DNA of 64,000 nt, from positions 1-64,000 of the forward strand of contig NZ_BONQ01000168.1 in NCBI RefSeq assembly GCF_016862795.1, in the 5' to 3' direction. Positions 24,102-33,213 of the stretch are shown here, piece after piece. The notes under the pieces were generated by a model, which saw only the letters and a program-made list of their open reading frames with translations, had not been told where the DNA came from and did no database searches. Every line of letters starts with the position of its first letter. Positions within the stretch are counted from its first letter, which is position 1. Source of the stretch: Dactylosporangium siamense. Its GTDB lineage: Bacteria; Actinomycetota; Actinomycetes; Mycobacteriales; Micromonosporaceae. The position numbers and the translations under genes were made by a program.

Positions 24102-26021
24102 TCAGCCGAAGATTCGCCGGACCCGCAGGGTTTCCGCGACAGACCACGCCTGGAACGGGCACCCGGTGCCCCGGTGTGGGGCATGTCCGTCTGCTGTCTC
24201 GCTGACCGAACCTACACCCCACTCCCACAGATGCGCCTCGATACCGGCCAACAACTCACGGTGATTTTTTAACTGAGTGTGGTGGACCGCATCGATGTAG
24301 GGACCGGTCAGCCAGGGCCAGACCGTCCCCTGGTGATAGGCCCGGTCGCGGTCGCCGGGAGACCCCCGGTGCAGGCCGGTGAACGCCGGGTCGTCCATCG
24401 CGAGCGACCGCGGCCCAAGCGGCGTGAACAGCGAAAACAGTGCATCTGGCACCGGTGTGCCGCGCAGCGGGCCGTGCGGCAGGCTCCAGGCCAGCAGCTG
24501 GTTCGGCCGGGTCGAGGGATCGTCTCCGTCCGGGCCGTCGACCACGTCGAAGAGGGGGGCTGCATCCTGCACGCCGCTTGCAGAGTGCAACATCCGGTAG
24601 CGGGCGCCGAAGCTCGCCGTGGCCCGTTCGCGGAGCCGGTGCAGCCCGCTCGCGTCGCCCCCGAGCCGCTCCTTGAGCCCGGCGACGGCGGCGAGCCCGT
24701 TGATCCACAGCGCGTTGACCTCGACCGGTTTGCCGACCCTCGGTGTGACAGGGATCCCGTCGACACGTGCGTCCATCCAGGTGAGGGCGACCCCGGGGGC
24801 GCCCTGCGTGACGAGACCGTCGGCCGGGTCGACGCGGATGCCGAACCGGGTCCCGGCGACGTGCGCGGCGATCACCTGCTCGAGGCCCGGCAGGACCTCC
24901 CGTGCCAGGTCCTCGTCGTCGGTGGCCATGACGTGCCGCTCGACGGCGTGCAGGAACCACAGTGTGCCGTCGACCGTGTTGTACTCCGTCTGCCCGGTGT
25001 CGGCGGTGTTGGCGAGCATGCCCTCGGACAGGGTGGCCGCGTAGGCGCGCAGCAGCTCGCGGCCCTCGTCGCACCAGCCGGTCGAGAGGAACAGCCCCTC
25101 GTAGCTGATCATGGTGTCGCGGGCCCAGGTGCCGAACCACGGGTATCCCGCCACCACGTCGGGCGCGCCCTGCGCGCCGGCGACCACGAAGGCGTCCGCC
25201 GCGAGTACCAGCGCCGCATCCACCGCATCGGAAGCGTCGTGCGTCAACGATCGGTGCCGCTCCTCCGCACGGAGGACGACCCGCTGCGCGCCGAGCGCCT
25301 CGCCCTCACCGGCCCACGCCTCCACTTCGAGGGCCTCTCCGGCGTGCAACCGCGCGCTGAACTCCCCGGCGTACCACAGGTCCTCGGTCGCGTTCAGCCC
25401 GCGGGCGGCCTCCTCGCGGGCGTAGGCACCCCGGTACCACTGACCACCCGGCTGCCAGGAAGGGCCTTGCAAGCGGAACGCCCGCTCGACGACGGCGCCG
25501 CCGGAATCCGACGCCACCGCGGGCGGCGGCCCGGCGGCACCCCGCTCGCCGTGCGCGTCGCGCCACGTGACGAGGGCCTTCAGCGTGAGCGTCACCGGGC
25601 CGGGCGCGCTGAGCAGGCGGTGCACCACGCCGACGTGCGGGCTGCCGTGGACCATCGCGAGGCGGCGCTCCAGGACGACCGGCCCGATCCGCCAGCGCCA
25701 CCGCGGCAGGCCGTCGACGATCTCGAAGCGCTCCAGCAGCGTGTGGCCCTCGGGGCTGACCACGCCGCCGTCCCACTCGTGCGTGGCGAGGGACACAGTG
25801 GCCCCGGACGGCAGCGTCAGGACCGGGTCGAGCGCGGCCAGCCCGAGGTGCCGGCGGGCAGGCTGGCCGGGTTCGGCGACCACGAGCAGGCCGTGGTACC
25901 TGCGGGTTCGCAGCCCGGACACGGTGCCCATGGCGTAGCCGCCGGTCCCGTCCGGCACCAGCCACTCCCGGGTCGCTCCGGCCGACAAATCACCGCATAC
26001 CTGCGCACCGAACACCACCAT
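24102..26021 (-). CDS. Amylo-alpha-1,6-glucosidase family glycogen debranching enzyme
   Basis: 639 residues. The N-terminal beta-sandwich starts REWLVPDGTGGYAMGTVSG and RTRRYHGLLV, diagnostic of bacterial debranching-enzyme N domains. The C-terminal (alpha/alpha)6 GDE domain has WFGTWARDTMISYEGL (catalytic Asp region), NTVDGTLWFLHAV, PNQLLAWSLP and YHQGTVWPWLTGPY. It should hydrolyse alpha-1,6 branch stubs of glycogen. ATG 26021 is chosen; a TTG at 26072 is also in frame. It is divergent from the GH63-like gene across 120 bp and lies upstream of the GT4 gene on the same strand. Confidence 0.9.
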   Translation of the reverse strand: MVVFGAQVCGDLSAGATREWLVPDGTGGYAMGTVSGLRTRRYHGLLVVAEPGQPARRHLGLAALDPVLTLPSGATVSLATHEWDGGVVSPEGHTLLERFEIVDGLPRWRWRIGPVVLERRLAMVHGSPHVGVVHRLLSAPGPVTLTLKALVTWRDAHGERGAAGPPPAVASDSGGAVVERAFRLQGPSWQPGGQWYRGAYAREEAARGLNATEDLWYAGEFSARLHAGEALEVEAWAGEGEALGAQRVVLRAEERHRSLTHDASDAVDAALVLAADAFVVAGAQGAPDVVAGYPWFGTWARDTMISYEGLFLSTGWCDEGRELLRAYAATLSEGMLANTADTGQTEYNTVDGTLWFLHAVERHVMATDDEDLAREVLPGLEQVIAAHVAGTRFGIRVDPADGLVTQGAPGVALTWMDARVDGIPVTPRVGKPVEVNALWINGLAAVAGLKERLGGDASGLHRLRERATASFGARYRMLHSASGVQDAAPLFDVVDGPDGDDPSTRPNQLLAWSLPHGPLRGTPVPDALFSLFTPLGPRSLAMDDPAFTGLHRGSPGDRDRAYHQGTVWPWLTGPYIDAVHHTQLKNHRELLAGIEAHLWEWGVGSVSETADGHAPHRGTGCPFQAWSVAETLRVRRIFG

Positions 26022-26141
26022 GGGCACAATCTTGGTGGCAAGAGGTGGCAGAGTGCGAGCGACTCGCGACAAGATTATTGATCAAGGCAAGATTGGGGGG
26101 CGACAAAACAGACATCAGGCTAGACCAGGACCGCGCTCAAC
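26022..26141. promoter_or_regulatory. Divergent promoter region between two glucan genes
   Basis: 120 bp between the debranching and GH63-like genes. It contains an AT-richer segment AAGATTATTGATCAAGG (26070-26086) that could hold a -10 element for either direction. Shared control of both genes is inferred. Confidence 0.4.
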
Positions 26142-28832
26142 TTGAGCGAAACATCTGCGACGGAGAATGACTTCGTGATCGAGGACGATGGGAACGCGGA
26201 ACGCCGCCGGCTCGCTGAGGCCGACAGCGGGGAGCGCCCATGGCGGGGGTGGGGGCCCTACCTGTCCGAGCGCGCCTGGGGCACGGTCCGCGAGGACTAC
26301 AGCGCCCACGGCACGGCCTGGGACTATTTTCCGCACGACCAGGCCCGCTCCCGCGCGTACCGGTGGAACGAAGACGGCATGGCGGGCATCTGCGACGACC
26401 GCCAGACGTTCTGCTTCGCCCTCGCCCTGTGGAACGGCAAGGACCCGATCCTCAAGGAGCGGATGTTCGGCCTCGGCGGTGACCTCGGCAACCACGGCGA
26501 GGACGTCAAGGACTACTGGTGGTACATGGACTCCACGCCCACCCATTCGTGGATGAAGTGGCGGTACCACTACCCGCAGCAGGCGTTCCCCTACGACGAC
26601 CTGGTCGCCGAGAACTGCCGCCGCGGCCGGGACGAGCCCGAGTACGAGCTGGTCGACACCGGCATCTTCGACGAGGACCGCTACTGGGCCGTCGAGGTCG
26701 ACTACGCCAAGGCCGGCCCGACCGACGTGTGCATGCGGATCACCATCCAGAACATGGGCCCCGAGCCGGCCAGCCTGCACGTGCTGCCGACCCTGTGGTT
26801 CCGCAACACCTGGGCCTGGGGGCTGCCCGGCCGCGACTACATGCCCGAGATCCGCGCCAAGGACAACGGGCTGCTCGCCGAGCACCGGCTCCTCGGCCGC
26901 CTCGCGCTCACCGGCGACGGCGCGCCCCGCCCGCTGTTCTGCAACAACGACACCAACGGCGACCGGATCTGGGGCAAGCCGGGCCGCGAGTTCCCGAAGG
27001 ACGGCATCAACGACCACATCCTGCACGGCAAGGACACGGTCAACCCCGACCTCGTCGGCACCAAGGCCGCCCTGCATTACCTCGTCTCTGTGCCCGCCGG
27101 CGGCACCCACGAGATCCGGCTCCGGCTGAACCTCAACGCCCCCGGCGCCAAGGACCTCGCCCCGGCCGACCTGCGCACCGACTTCGACACGACGATGTCG
27201 CGGCGCTCCGCCGAGGCCGACGAGTACTTCGGCGCGCTGGTCCCGCCCACCGCCACCCCCGAGGAGGCGATGATCGTCCGGCAGGGCGTCGCCGGTCTCA
27301 TGTGGGGCAAGCAGTTCTTCCACTTCGACGTCGCGCGCTGGCTGGAGGGCGACCCCGTCTCCGAGCCACCGCCGGACAGCCGCCGCCACGGCCGCAACAG
27401 CCACTGGTGGCACATGAACAGCTGCGACGTCCTGTCGATGCCCGATCCGTGGGAATACCCCTGGTATGCGGCCTGGGACCTGGCCTTCCATTGCGTGGCC
27501 ATCGCCCGCGTCGACCCCGGATTCGCCAAGGACCAACTGCTTCTGCTGCTGCGGGAGTGGTACATGCATCCGAACGGCCAGATTCCCGCCTACGAGTGGG
27601 CCTTCGGTGATGTGAACCCGCCCGTGCACGCCTGGGCCGCGCTGCGGGTCTTCGCGATCGACGGCTCCAAGGACTTCGACTTCCTCGCCCGCGTCCTGCA
27701 CAAGCTGCTGCTCAACTTCACCTGGTGGGTCAACCGCAAGGACGCCGAGGGCAACAACGTCTTCGAGGGCGGCTTCCTCGGCCTGGACAACGTCGGCCCC
27801 TTCGACCGCTCCGCCGCCCTTCCCGTCGGCGGCCGCCTCGAACAGTCCGACGGCACGGCATGGATGGCGATGTACGCCCTCAACATGCTCGACATGTCCC
27901 TCACCCTCGCGGTGCACGACCGCGTCTACGAGGACATCGCCGCGAAGTTCCTCGAACACTTCGCGTACATCGCCGACGCCGCCTACGAGTTCGGCCTGTG
28001 GGACGAGGAGGAGGCCTTCTTCTACGACGTCCTGCGCACCGCCGACGGCCAGCGCATCCCGCTCAAGGTCCGCTCCGTCGTCGGTCTGCTCCCCCTCACC
28101 GCCACCACCATCATCAGCTCCTCCACCCTGCGCCGCCTGCCCGACGTCGCCGCCCGCCTGCGCTGGTTCCTCACCAACAAACCCGAGTACGGCGACGTCG
28201 TCGGCGCGAAGAAGAGCCGCGGCGGCCAGCAGCTGCGCCTGCTGTCGATGGTCGGCCCCGACCAGCTGATCCGCATCCTGCAGCGGATGCTCGACGAGGA
28301 GGAGTTCCTCTCCCCCTACGGCCTGCGGACCCTTTCCCGGGCCCACAAGGACGAGCCCTTCACCGTGCACGTCGGCGAGGCGGACTACACCGTCGGCTAC
28401 GAGCCCGGCGAGTCGACCAGCGGCCTCTTCGGCGGCAACTCCAACTGGCGCGGCCCGATCTGGTTCCCGGTCAACTACATCCTGATCGAGGCGGTCCGCC
28501 GTTTCTCCGAGTTCTTCGGCGACGACCTGCAGGTGGAGTACCCGGCGGGCAGCGGCAAGATGGCGACGCTGGCCGCCGTGGCCGACGACCTGTCCCGCCG
28601 GCTGGTGAACCTGTTCCGCAACGACGACTCGGGGCGGCGGCCGGTGTTCGGGGACGTGCCGCTGTTCCAGAACGATCCCGGGTGGCATGACCTGTTGCTG
28701 TACTACGAGTACTTCCACGGGGATACCGGGGCGGGTCTCGGGGCGGCGCATCAGACCGGGTGGACGGCGCTGGTCATCGACCTGATCCTGAACCTGCACG
28801 CACCACCGCATCCCCGGCCCGCTGACTACTGA
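26142..28832 (+). CDS. GH63-like / MGH1-like glycoside hydrolase
   Basis: 896 residues, cytoplasmic (no signal peptide). The N-terminal half is beta-rich with RERAWGTVREDYS-like opening blocks (LSERAWGTVREDYSAHG). The C-terminal (alpha/alpha)6 barrel contains MPDPWEYPWYAAWDLAFH, QIPAYEWAFGDVNPPVHAW, EGGFLGLDNVGPFDRS, EQSDGTAWMAMYAL and NSNWRGPIWFPVNYILIEA. These are the acid/base blocks of the GH63 superfamily (mannosylglycerate or glucosylglycerate hydrolases and related alpha-glucosidases). The substrate is probably an alpha-glucoside. A TTG start at 26142 is assumed; a GTG around residue 12 is possible. Next to debranching enzyme and GT4. Confidence 0.8.
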   Translation: MSETSATENDFVIEDDGNAERRRLAEADSGERPWRGWGPYLSERAWGTVREDYSAHGTAWDYFPHDQARSRAYRWNEDGMAGICDDRQTFCFALALWNGKDPILKERMFGLGGDLGNHGEDVKDYWWYMDSTPTHSWMKWRYHYPQQAFPYDDLVAENCRRGRDEPEYELVDTGIFDEDRYWAVEVDYAKAGPTDVCMRITIQNMGPEPASLHVLPTLWFRNTWAWGLPGRDYMPEIRAKDNGLLAEHRLLGRLALTGDGAPRPLFCNNDTNGDRIWGKPGREFPKDGINDHILHGKDTVNPDLVGTKAALHYLVSVPAGGTHEIRLRLNLNAPGAKDLAPADLRTDFDTTMSRRSAEADEYFGALVPPTATPEEAMIVRQGVAGLMWGKQFFHFDVARWLEGDPVSEPPPDSRRHGRNSHWWHMNSCDVLSMPDPWEYPWYAAWDLAFHCVAIARVDPGFAKDQLLLLLREWYMHPNGQIPAYEWAFGDVNPPVHAWAALRVFAIDGSKDFDFLARVLHKLLLNFTWWVNRKDAEGNNVFEGGFLGLDNVGPFDRSAALPVGGRLEQSDGTAWMAMYALNMLDMSLTLAVHDRVYEDIAAKFLEHFAYIADAAYEFGLWDEEEAFFYDVLRTADGQRIPLKVRSVVGLLPLTATTIISSSTLRRLPDVAARLRWFLTNKPEYGDVVGAKKSRGGQQLRLLSMVGPDQLIRILQRMLDEEEFLSPYGLRTLSRAHKDEPFTVHVGEADYTVGYEPGESTSGLFGGNSNWRGPIWFPVNYILIEAVRRFSEFFGDDLQVEYPAGSGKMATLAAVADDLSRRLVNLFRNDDSGRRPVFGDVPLFQNDPGWHDLLLYYEYFHGDTGAGLGAAHQTGWTALVIDLILNLHAPPHPRPADY

Positions 28833-28864
28833 TATGCGGCCGGTATCTCCTGCGTGGAAGGGCG

Positions 28865-29308
28865 CTACGTCAGCCACTCGCCGCCGACCATCAGGTCCCG
28901 TCCGGCGATCTCGTTGACCTCGCGCCAGGCCTGGATCAGTGCCGGCCGGATGCGGAAGTACGGGTAGTCGCGCTGCTCGCGGGGGTCGAACCCGGTCTTG
29001 GTCGCGAACGCGTCGGCGACCTCGTCGGTGATCCTGTCGGCGACGACCGCGGATCCTTCGATCAGGACCACGTCGCGGGTCGGCCCGATCGTGAGCCGGA
29101 CCCGGCCGCCGGCACGGAGATTGCGGGCCGTGGGGTTGCCGGCCGCCGTCGAGATCAACAGCGTCTCACCGTCCCAGAGGAACGACAGCGGCACCAGATG
29201 TGGCGTACCCGCCCGGTCGGCGGTGGCCACCCAGGCGTCGACGTCTTCGTCGAGGCGGCGTCGGGCGTCCTGCACGCGCTGCCCGCGCGGTCGGGGTGCG
29301 GCGGTCAT
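28865..29308 (-). CDS. Pyridoxamine 5'-phosphate oxidase-fold, F420/FMN-binding protein
   Basis: 147 residues. The split-barrel domain shows HLVPLSFLWDGETLLIST, PTARNLRAGGRVRLTIG and DVVLIEGSAVV, the pattern of actinobacterial PPOX-class F420-dependent oxidoreductases (Rv1155 type). These use F420 or FMN to reduce small molecules; substrate unknown. The start at 29308 has AGGAGG ten bases upstream, one of the clearest ribosome sites here. It converges on the GH63-like gene with 32 bp between the ends. Confidence 0.85.
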   Translation of the reverse strand: MTAAPRPRGQRVQDARRRLDEDVDAWVATADRAGTPHLVPLSFLWDGETLLISTAAGNPTARNLRAGGRVRLTIGPTRDVVLIEGSAVVADRITDEVADAFATKTGFDPREQRDYPYFRIRPALIQAWREVNEIAGRDLMVGGEWLT

Positions 29309-29391
29309 GGTGTCGAGCCTCCTGTTTCGGCTACGGGTGGTGAGGAAGGCCGGTCGCTGTTTCGGCGCCGCTTCCCGCACCGGGGTCACCG

Positions 29392-29431
29392 CCGTCCGGG
29401 ACGGCAGCGGCACGCGCTGCCGTCCCGACGG
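29392..29431 (-). terminator. Strong hairpin downstream of the VOC genes
   Basis: CCGTCCGGGACGGCAGCG (29392-29409) pairs with CGCTGCCGTCCCGACGG (29415-29431) over 17 bp with one bulged base and a 5-nt loop. It lies 20 bp past the stop of the leftward VOC gene. Confidence 0.65.
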
Positions 29432-29451
29432 CTGTGGGACAACGATCGCGG

Positions 29452-29865
29452 CTACTCCGCGTAGGGCTGGTCGGTTCCCTGGCTGCTGTAGCCGAGACTC
29501 CAGATGTAGCCGTCCGGGTCGGCGAAGGTGCCGCCGTACCCGCCCCACGACAGAGCGCCGGCGGGCTTGAGGACCGTGGCGCCGGCCTTCTCGGCCTCCG
29601 CCATGATCTCGTCGACCCGCGCCTCACTGCGCACGACATAGGTCAGCACCAGTCCGCTGAAGCCGCTGCCCTCCTGGTCCGCGCCCACCTGAGCGGCCAG
29701 GCCTTCGCGGCGGTAGAAGCCGACGGGCGAGGCGCCGTCCGACTCGAAGAACACCGAAATGCCGAAGTCGCTCCGAATCGTCCAGCCGAGCCCCTCGGTG
29801 TAGAACTGCTTGGCCCGGTCCATGTCCCGGACGCCAAGAAGGATCGAGCTGACGTGTGCCTTCAT
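29452..29865 (-). CDS. VOC-family (glyoxalase/bleomycin-resistance fold) protein
   Basis: 137 residues with the paired beta-alpha-beta-beta-beta modules of the vicinal-oxygen-chelate superfamily: GVRDMDRAKQFYTEGLGW at the N-terminus, FADPDGYIWSLGY at the end. These proteins bind a metal or sequester a small molecule; catalytic identity cannot be read. AAGGAG sits nine bases before ATG 29865. It follows a second VOC gene on the same strand with 65 bp between, so the pair is likely co-transcribed. Confidence 0.88.
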   Translation of the reverse strand: MKAHVSSILLGVRDMDRAKQFYTEGLGWTIRSDFGISVFFESDGASPVGFYRREGLAAQVGADQEGSGFSGLVLTYVVRSEARVDEIMAEAEKAGATVLKPAGALSWGGYGGTFADPDGYIWSLGYSSQGTDQPYAE

Positions 29866-29930
29866 TGTCGTACTCCTTCTGCGTAGATGATCATGTGATG
29901 CATGGGTGAAGCTGGTTGCGAGCGCGGTGC

Positions 29931-30266
29931 TCACTGGTCCTGAATGAGGCCGAGGACGTTGCCGTCGGGATCGGTGAAAGTGGCCACCAGGCGGCCGCCG
30001 CCGACGTCGTGCGCCGCCTCCCGCACCGTGGCCCCGGCGGCGGTCACCTCGGCGAGCTTCGCCTCGATGTCCGGTACGTGCCAGTAGGCGACCGGGGCGG
30101 TCATGCCCTGCGGTCCACCGTTCGGCACCAGCCCGATGTGCTGACCGTCGGCCTCGAAGCCGACGTAGTAAGGAGTGTCGTTCTCCGGTTCACGGCCGAG
30201 CAGGGCCGCGTAGACCTCCTTGGCCTTGGCCAGGTCGGACACGGGGTGCAGCACAGTCCTGATCAT
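29931..30266 (-). CDS. VOC-family protein, shorter paralog
   Basis: 111 residues: MIRTVLHPVSDLAKAKEVYA opening, VAYWHVPDIEAKLAEV centre and FTDPDGNVLGLIQDQ close, all typical of VOC domains. Identity with the neighbouring VOC protein is low, so they are separate subfamilies rather than a recent duplication. GGGAG precedes the ATG. It is divergent from the LuxR-type ATPase regulator, which may control it. Confidence 0.87.
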   Translation of the reverse strand: MIRTVLHPVSDLAKAKEVYAALLGREPENDTPYYVGFEADGQHIGLVPNGGPQGMTAPVAYWHVPDIEAKLAEVTAAGATVREAAHDVGGGRLVATFTDPDGNVLGLIQDQ

Positions 30267-30386
30267 GGTTGCTCCCGTCGGCGCGATCTGTTGTGCTCCT
30301 AGCTTTCAGCCCGTCCCGCTCGGTGGGCATCCGTGGTGACCACGGAACCGACCACGGATCGCCGGCACGGATGGCACACGGAGCGG

Positions 30387-33194
30387 ATGCGACAGAATGT
30401 GACCATGGCGATCGAAGGTGACATCTCCCCGAGGGAGGCCGAGGTGTTGGAGCTCCTCGGCGCTCACCGCAGCAACGCTGAGATCGCGGCGCAACTGTTC
30501 ATCTCGGTGCGCACCGTCGAAAGCCACGTCTCCTCACTGCTGCGCAAGCTGGACCTGCCGGATCGGCGAGCGCTCGCCCGGCACGCAGCCGTCGACCGGC
30601 CGCATCGGGAACCGGTCCCCCTGCCGGGCCCGTTGACCTCGTTCATCGGCCGGGCCAGGGAGCGGGCCGCGCTGGCCGAGATGATCATGGCGCATCGTCA
30701 GGTGACTGCGGTCGGTCCCGGCGGCGTGGGCAAGACCCGGCTCGCGTTGGCGGTAGCAGCGGAGGTAGCCGGCCGGCACGCCGATGGGGTGTGGTTCGTC
30801 GACCTGATCCCGGTCACCGATCCCGGCCTGATCGCGACCGCTGTCGCGGGTGCGCTGGGACTCGGCGAGCAGCCCGGCCGCGACCTGATCGAGTCGGTGG
30901 TCGCCGCGCTGACCGACCGTCAGGCGTTGCTGGTGCTCGACAACTGCGAGCATGTTGTGGACGGGGTGGCGCTGTTTCTCGAGCGGCTGCTCACGGCCTG
31001 CCCTCGAGTGACCGTTCTGGCGACCAGCCAGGCCCGGCTGATGGTGCCGTTCGAGCGGGTGTATCAGGTCCCGCCGTTGTCGCTGGCCGGCGAGTCGGAC
31101 GCGGTCGCGTTGTTCATGGAGCGGGCGCAGGCGGCCGGCTGGCCCCTGGAGCCGTCACAGCACGACCAGGTCGCCGCGATCTGCGCGCGGCTGGACGGCA
31201 TGGCGCTGGCGATCGAGCTGGCCGCAGCCCGCCTTCCGACGTTGGGGCTGGACGGCATCACCGCCGCCGTGTCGCACCCGCTTCGGATGCTCATCGGCGG
31301 CTCCCGTGCCGATAAGCGGCACCGCTCAGTCCGGGCCGTGCTGGACTGGAGTCACGCCCTGCTGGAGCCGGACGACCAGGAGCTCCTGCACCGCGTGTCG
31401 ATCTTCGTAGCGCCCTTCACCGTGTCGGCGGCGGCCGAGGTTTCCGGATCCGCGACAGGCGTGGTCGCCGACGGACTGGCCCGACTTGCCGAGCAGAGCC
31501 TGCTGGGGGTGACGGCATCCCCGAAGGGCACCCGCTACCGGGCCTTGGAGACCATCCGCCAGTACGGGACGGAACGGCTCAGCCAGGCCGGTGAGCTGGC
31601 CGGCGCCCGGGCCCGGCACCTGCGCTGGTGCCTCACTCAGGCCGCCGACCTGGCGGTGGCCGGGCCGGACTGGCGGGCCCGGTTCGACGCGGCGGCGGAC
31701 GAGCTCCGCGCATCGCTGAGATGGGCGGCGAGCGAGCCGGAGCAGCGCGCGGACGCCTACCGCCTGGCCCGGCAGCTGGCCGAGCTGACGTTCACCCGCC
31801 ATCTGATCGGGGAGTCGCAGCAGCGATACGAGCAGGCGTCCACACTCGCCGACGAACCCGCCGCCACCGCGTCCATGCTCCGGCAGGCCGCGGAGGTGGC
31901 CGGCTGCCGCACCCGCGGCGATGACCTGTATCGCCTCTACCGCGCCGCCGCGGACGCCGCTCGCCGTGCCGGGGACAGCGCCGGCGCCGCCGTGGACCTG
32001 GCCACCGCCGCCACCGCCGCGTATCGGTTCTCGAGCACGTTCGGGCAGATCCCGCCCGAGGCAGAGGCGATCGCCCTGGTCGGCGAGGCCCGCGAGCTGG
32101 GAGGCGACGACCCGGCCGCCGAGGCGGCGGTGGCGCTGGCGGAGGCCGGGGTGCTCAGCGACGCGTTCGGCGCGGTGCAGGGCCCGGCCGACAACGCCGT
32201 GCCGGAGACGCTTGCGCGCGCCGGACGTGCGGTCGAGCTGGCTCGCCGGCTCGGCAACCCGCTCGCGGAGTCCGCTGCGCTCGACGCGCTCACCGCGGCA
32301 CACGCCTGGGCCGGTGACACGTTCGCTTGCGCAGCCACGGCCGGGCGCCGGATCACGCTGCTCTCCACCATGGCGGACCAGCCGGAGACGCCGGGCGGTA
32401 TCCACGAGCTGATCGACGGGCTCGGCATGGCCGTGCAGACCAGCCTCGGCGTGGGAAACCTGGCAGCCGCCCGGCGGAGGGGACGCCAGCTGGCCGACCA
32501 TCCGGCACTGGCCGAGGTCGGCCATCGGGCCACGAGCTGGCTCCTGGTCACCGACGCGCTGGCGGGCAACGTCGAGGAACTGCTCGCCGGCAGCACGCGC
32601 TTCCTCGACGCGTGGCGGCGTGCGGGCAGCCCGGCCAAGGCGACCCTCGGCCCGGCGGCTGCCGCAGTGGCGATGATCCACAACTTCCGCGGCGACCACG
32701 ACGCCGAGCGCGAATGGCAGGTGGTGCTGGATCGGCTCGGCGACTCATCCGAGCGCACGTATGGCTATGGGGCACTGTTCGACGGGATGCGGATGCTCCA
32801 TCACGGGCGCGCCGGGGAGGCCATGGAGCGGATGGCGCCCGAACCCGGCGAGGTGTGGAAGTGGGTGACCTGGATCTGGCTTCACTGGTACGTGGCGATA
32901 CGCGCCGAGGCAACCGTGCTCGCCGGAAGTCCCGAGGCGCGCGACCGCCTGACCGACGCCCGCGCCGTCACTGCCGGCAACCCGGTCGCCGGCGCCATCG
33001 TGGAGCGGGCGGAGTCCGTCCTCGACCAGGACCACAAGCGCCTGCTCGCCACCGCGGACGTATTCGAGGCCGCCGGTTGCCGCTACCAGGCAGCCCGGAC
33101 GATGGTGCTCGCCGGTGGCGAGCATGCCGCCCGTGGCGCCGCCGTCCTGGCTGCTCTCGGGCTCGACCCGCAGGCGATGGTGCTCGTTCGTTGA
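30387..33194 (+). CDS. LuxR-HTH / NB-ARC ATPase transcriptional regulator
   Basis: 935 residues. The HTH is N-terminal (about 10-65): ISPREAEVLELLGAHRSNAE and LFISVRTVESHVSSLLRKL. A STAND-type ATPase follows: Walker A GPGGVGKTRLA, Walker B ALLVLDNCEH, then GxP-like DGMALAIELAAARLPTL. The rest is an alpha-helical, TPR-like region of about 500 residues. This order (HTH first) is less common than C-terminal LuxR-HTH ATPases. It should bind DNA when a ligand or partner triggers ATP-dependent change. ATG 30387 has GGAG upstream; ATG 30405 is the alternative. Divergent from the VOC pair, a likely target. Confidence 0.88.
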   Translation: MRQNVTMAIEGDISPREAEVLELLGAHRSNAEIAAQLFISVRTVESHVSSLLRKLDLPDRRALARHAAVDRPHREPVPLPGPLTSFIGRARERAALAEMIMAHRQVTAVGPGGVGKTRLALAVAAEVAGRHADGVWFVDLIPVTDPGLIATAVAGALGLGEQPGRDLIESVVAALTDRQALLVLDNCEHVVDGVALFLERLLTACPRVTVLATSQARLMVPFERVYQVPPLSLAGESDAVALFMERAQAAGWPLEPSQHDQVAAICARLDGMALAIELAAARLPTLGLDGITAAVSHPLRMLIGGSRADKRHRSVRAVLDWSHALLEPDDQELLHRVSIFVAPFTVSAAAEVSGSATGVVADGLARLAEQSLLGVTASPKGTRYRALETIRQYGTERLSQAGELAGARARHLRWCLTQAADLAVAGPDWRARFDAAADELRASLRWAASEPEQRADAYRLARQLAELTFTRHLIGESQQRYEQASTLADEPAATASMLRQAAEVAGCRTRGDDLYRLYRAAADAARRAGDSAGAAVDLATAATAAYRFSSTFGQIPPEAEAIALVGEARELGGDDPAAEAAVALAEAGVLSDAFGAVQGPADNAVPETLARAGRAVELARRLGNPLAESAALDALTAAHAWAGDTFACAATAGRRITLLSTMADQPETPGGIHELIDGLGMAVQTSLGVGNLAAARRRGRQLADHPALAEVGHRATSWLLVTDALAGNVEELLAGSTRFLDAWRRAGSPAKATLGPAAAAVAMIHNFRGDHDAEREWQVVLDRLGDSSERTYGYGALFDGMRMLHHGRAGEAMERMAPEPGEVWKWVTWIWLHWYVAIRAEATVLAGSPEARDRLTDARAVTAGNPVAGAIVERAESVLDQDHKRLLATADVFEAAGCRYQAARTMVLAGGEHAARGAAVLAALGLDPQAMVLVR

Positions 33195-33213
33195 CCGAAG
33201 GCGGTGTTCAGCC

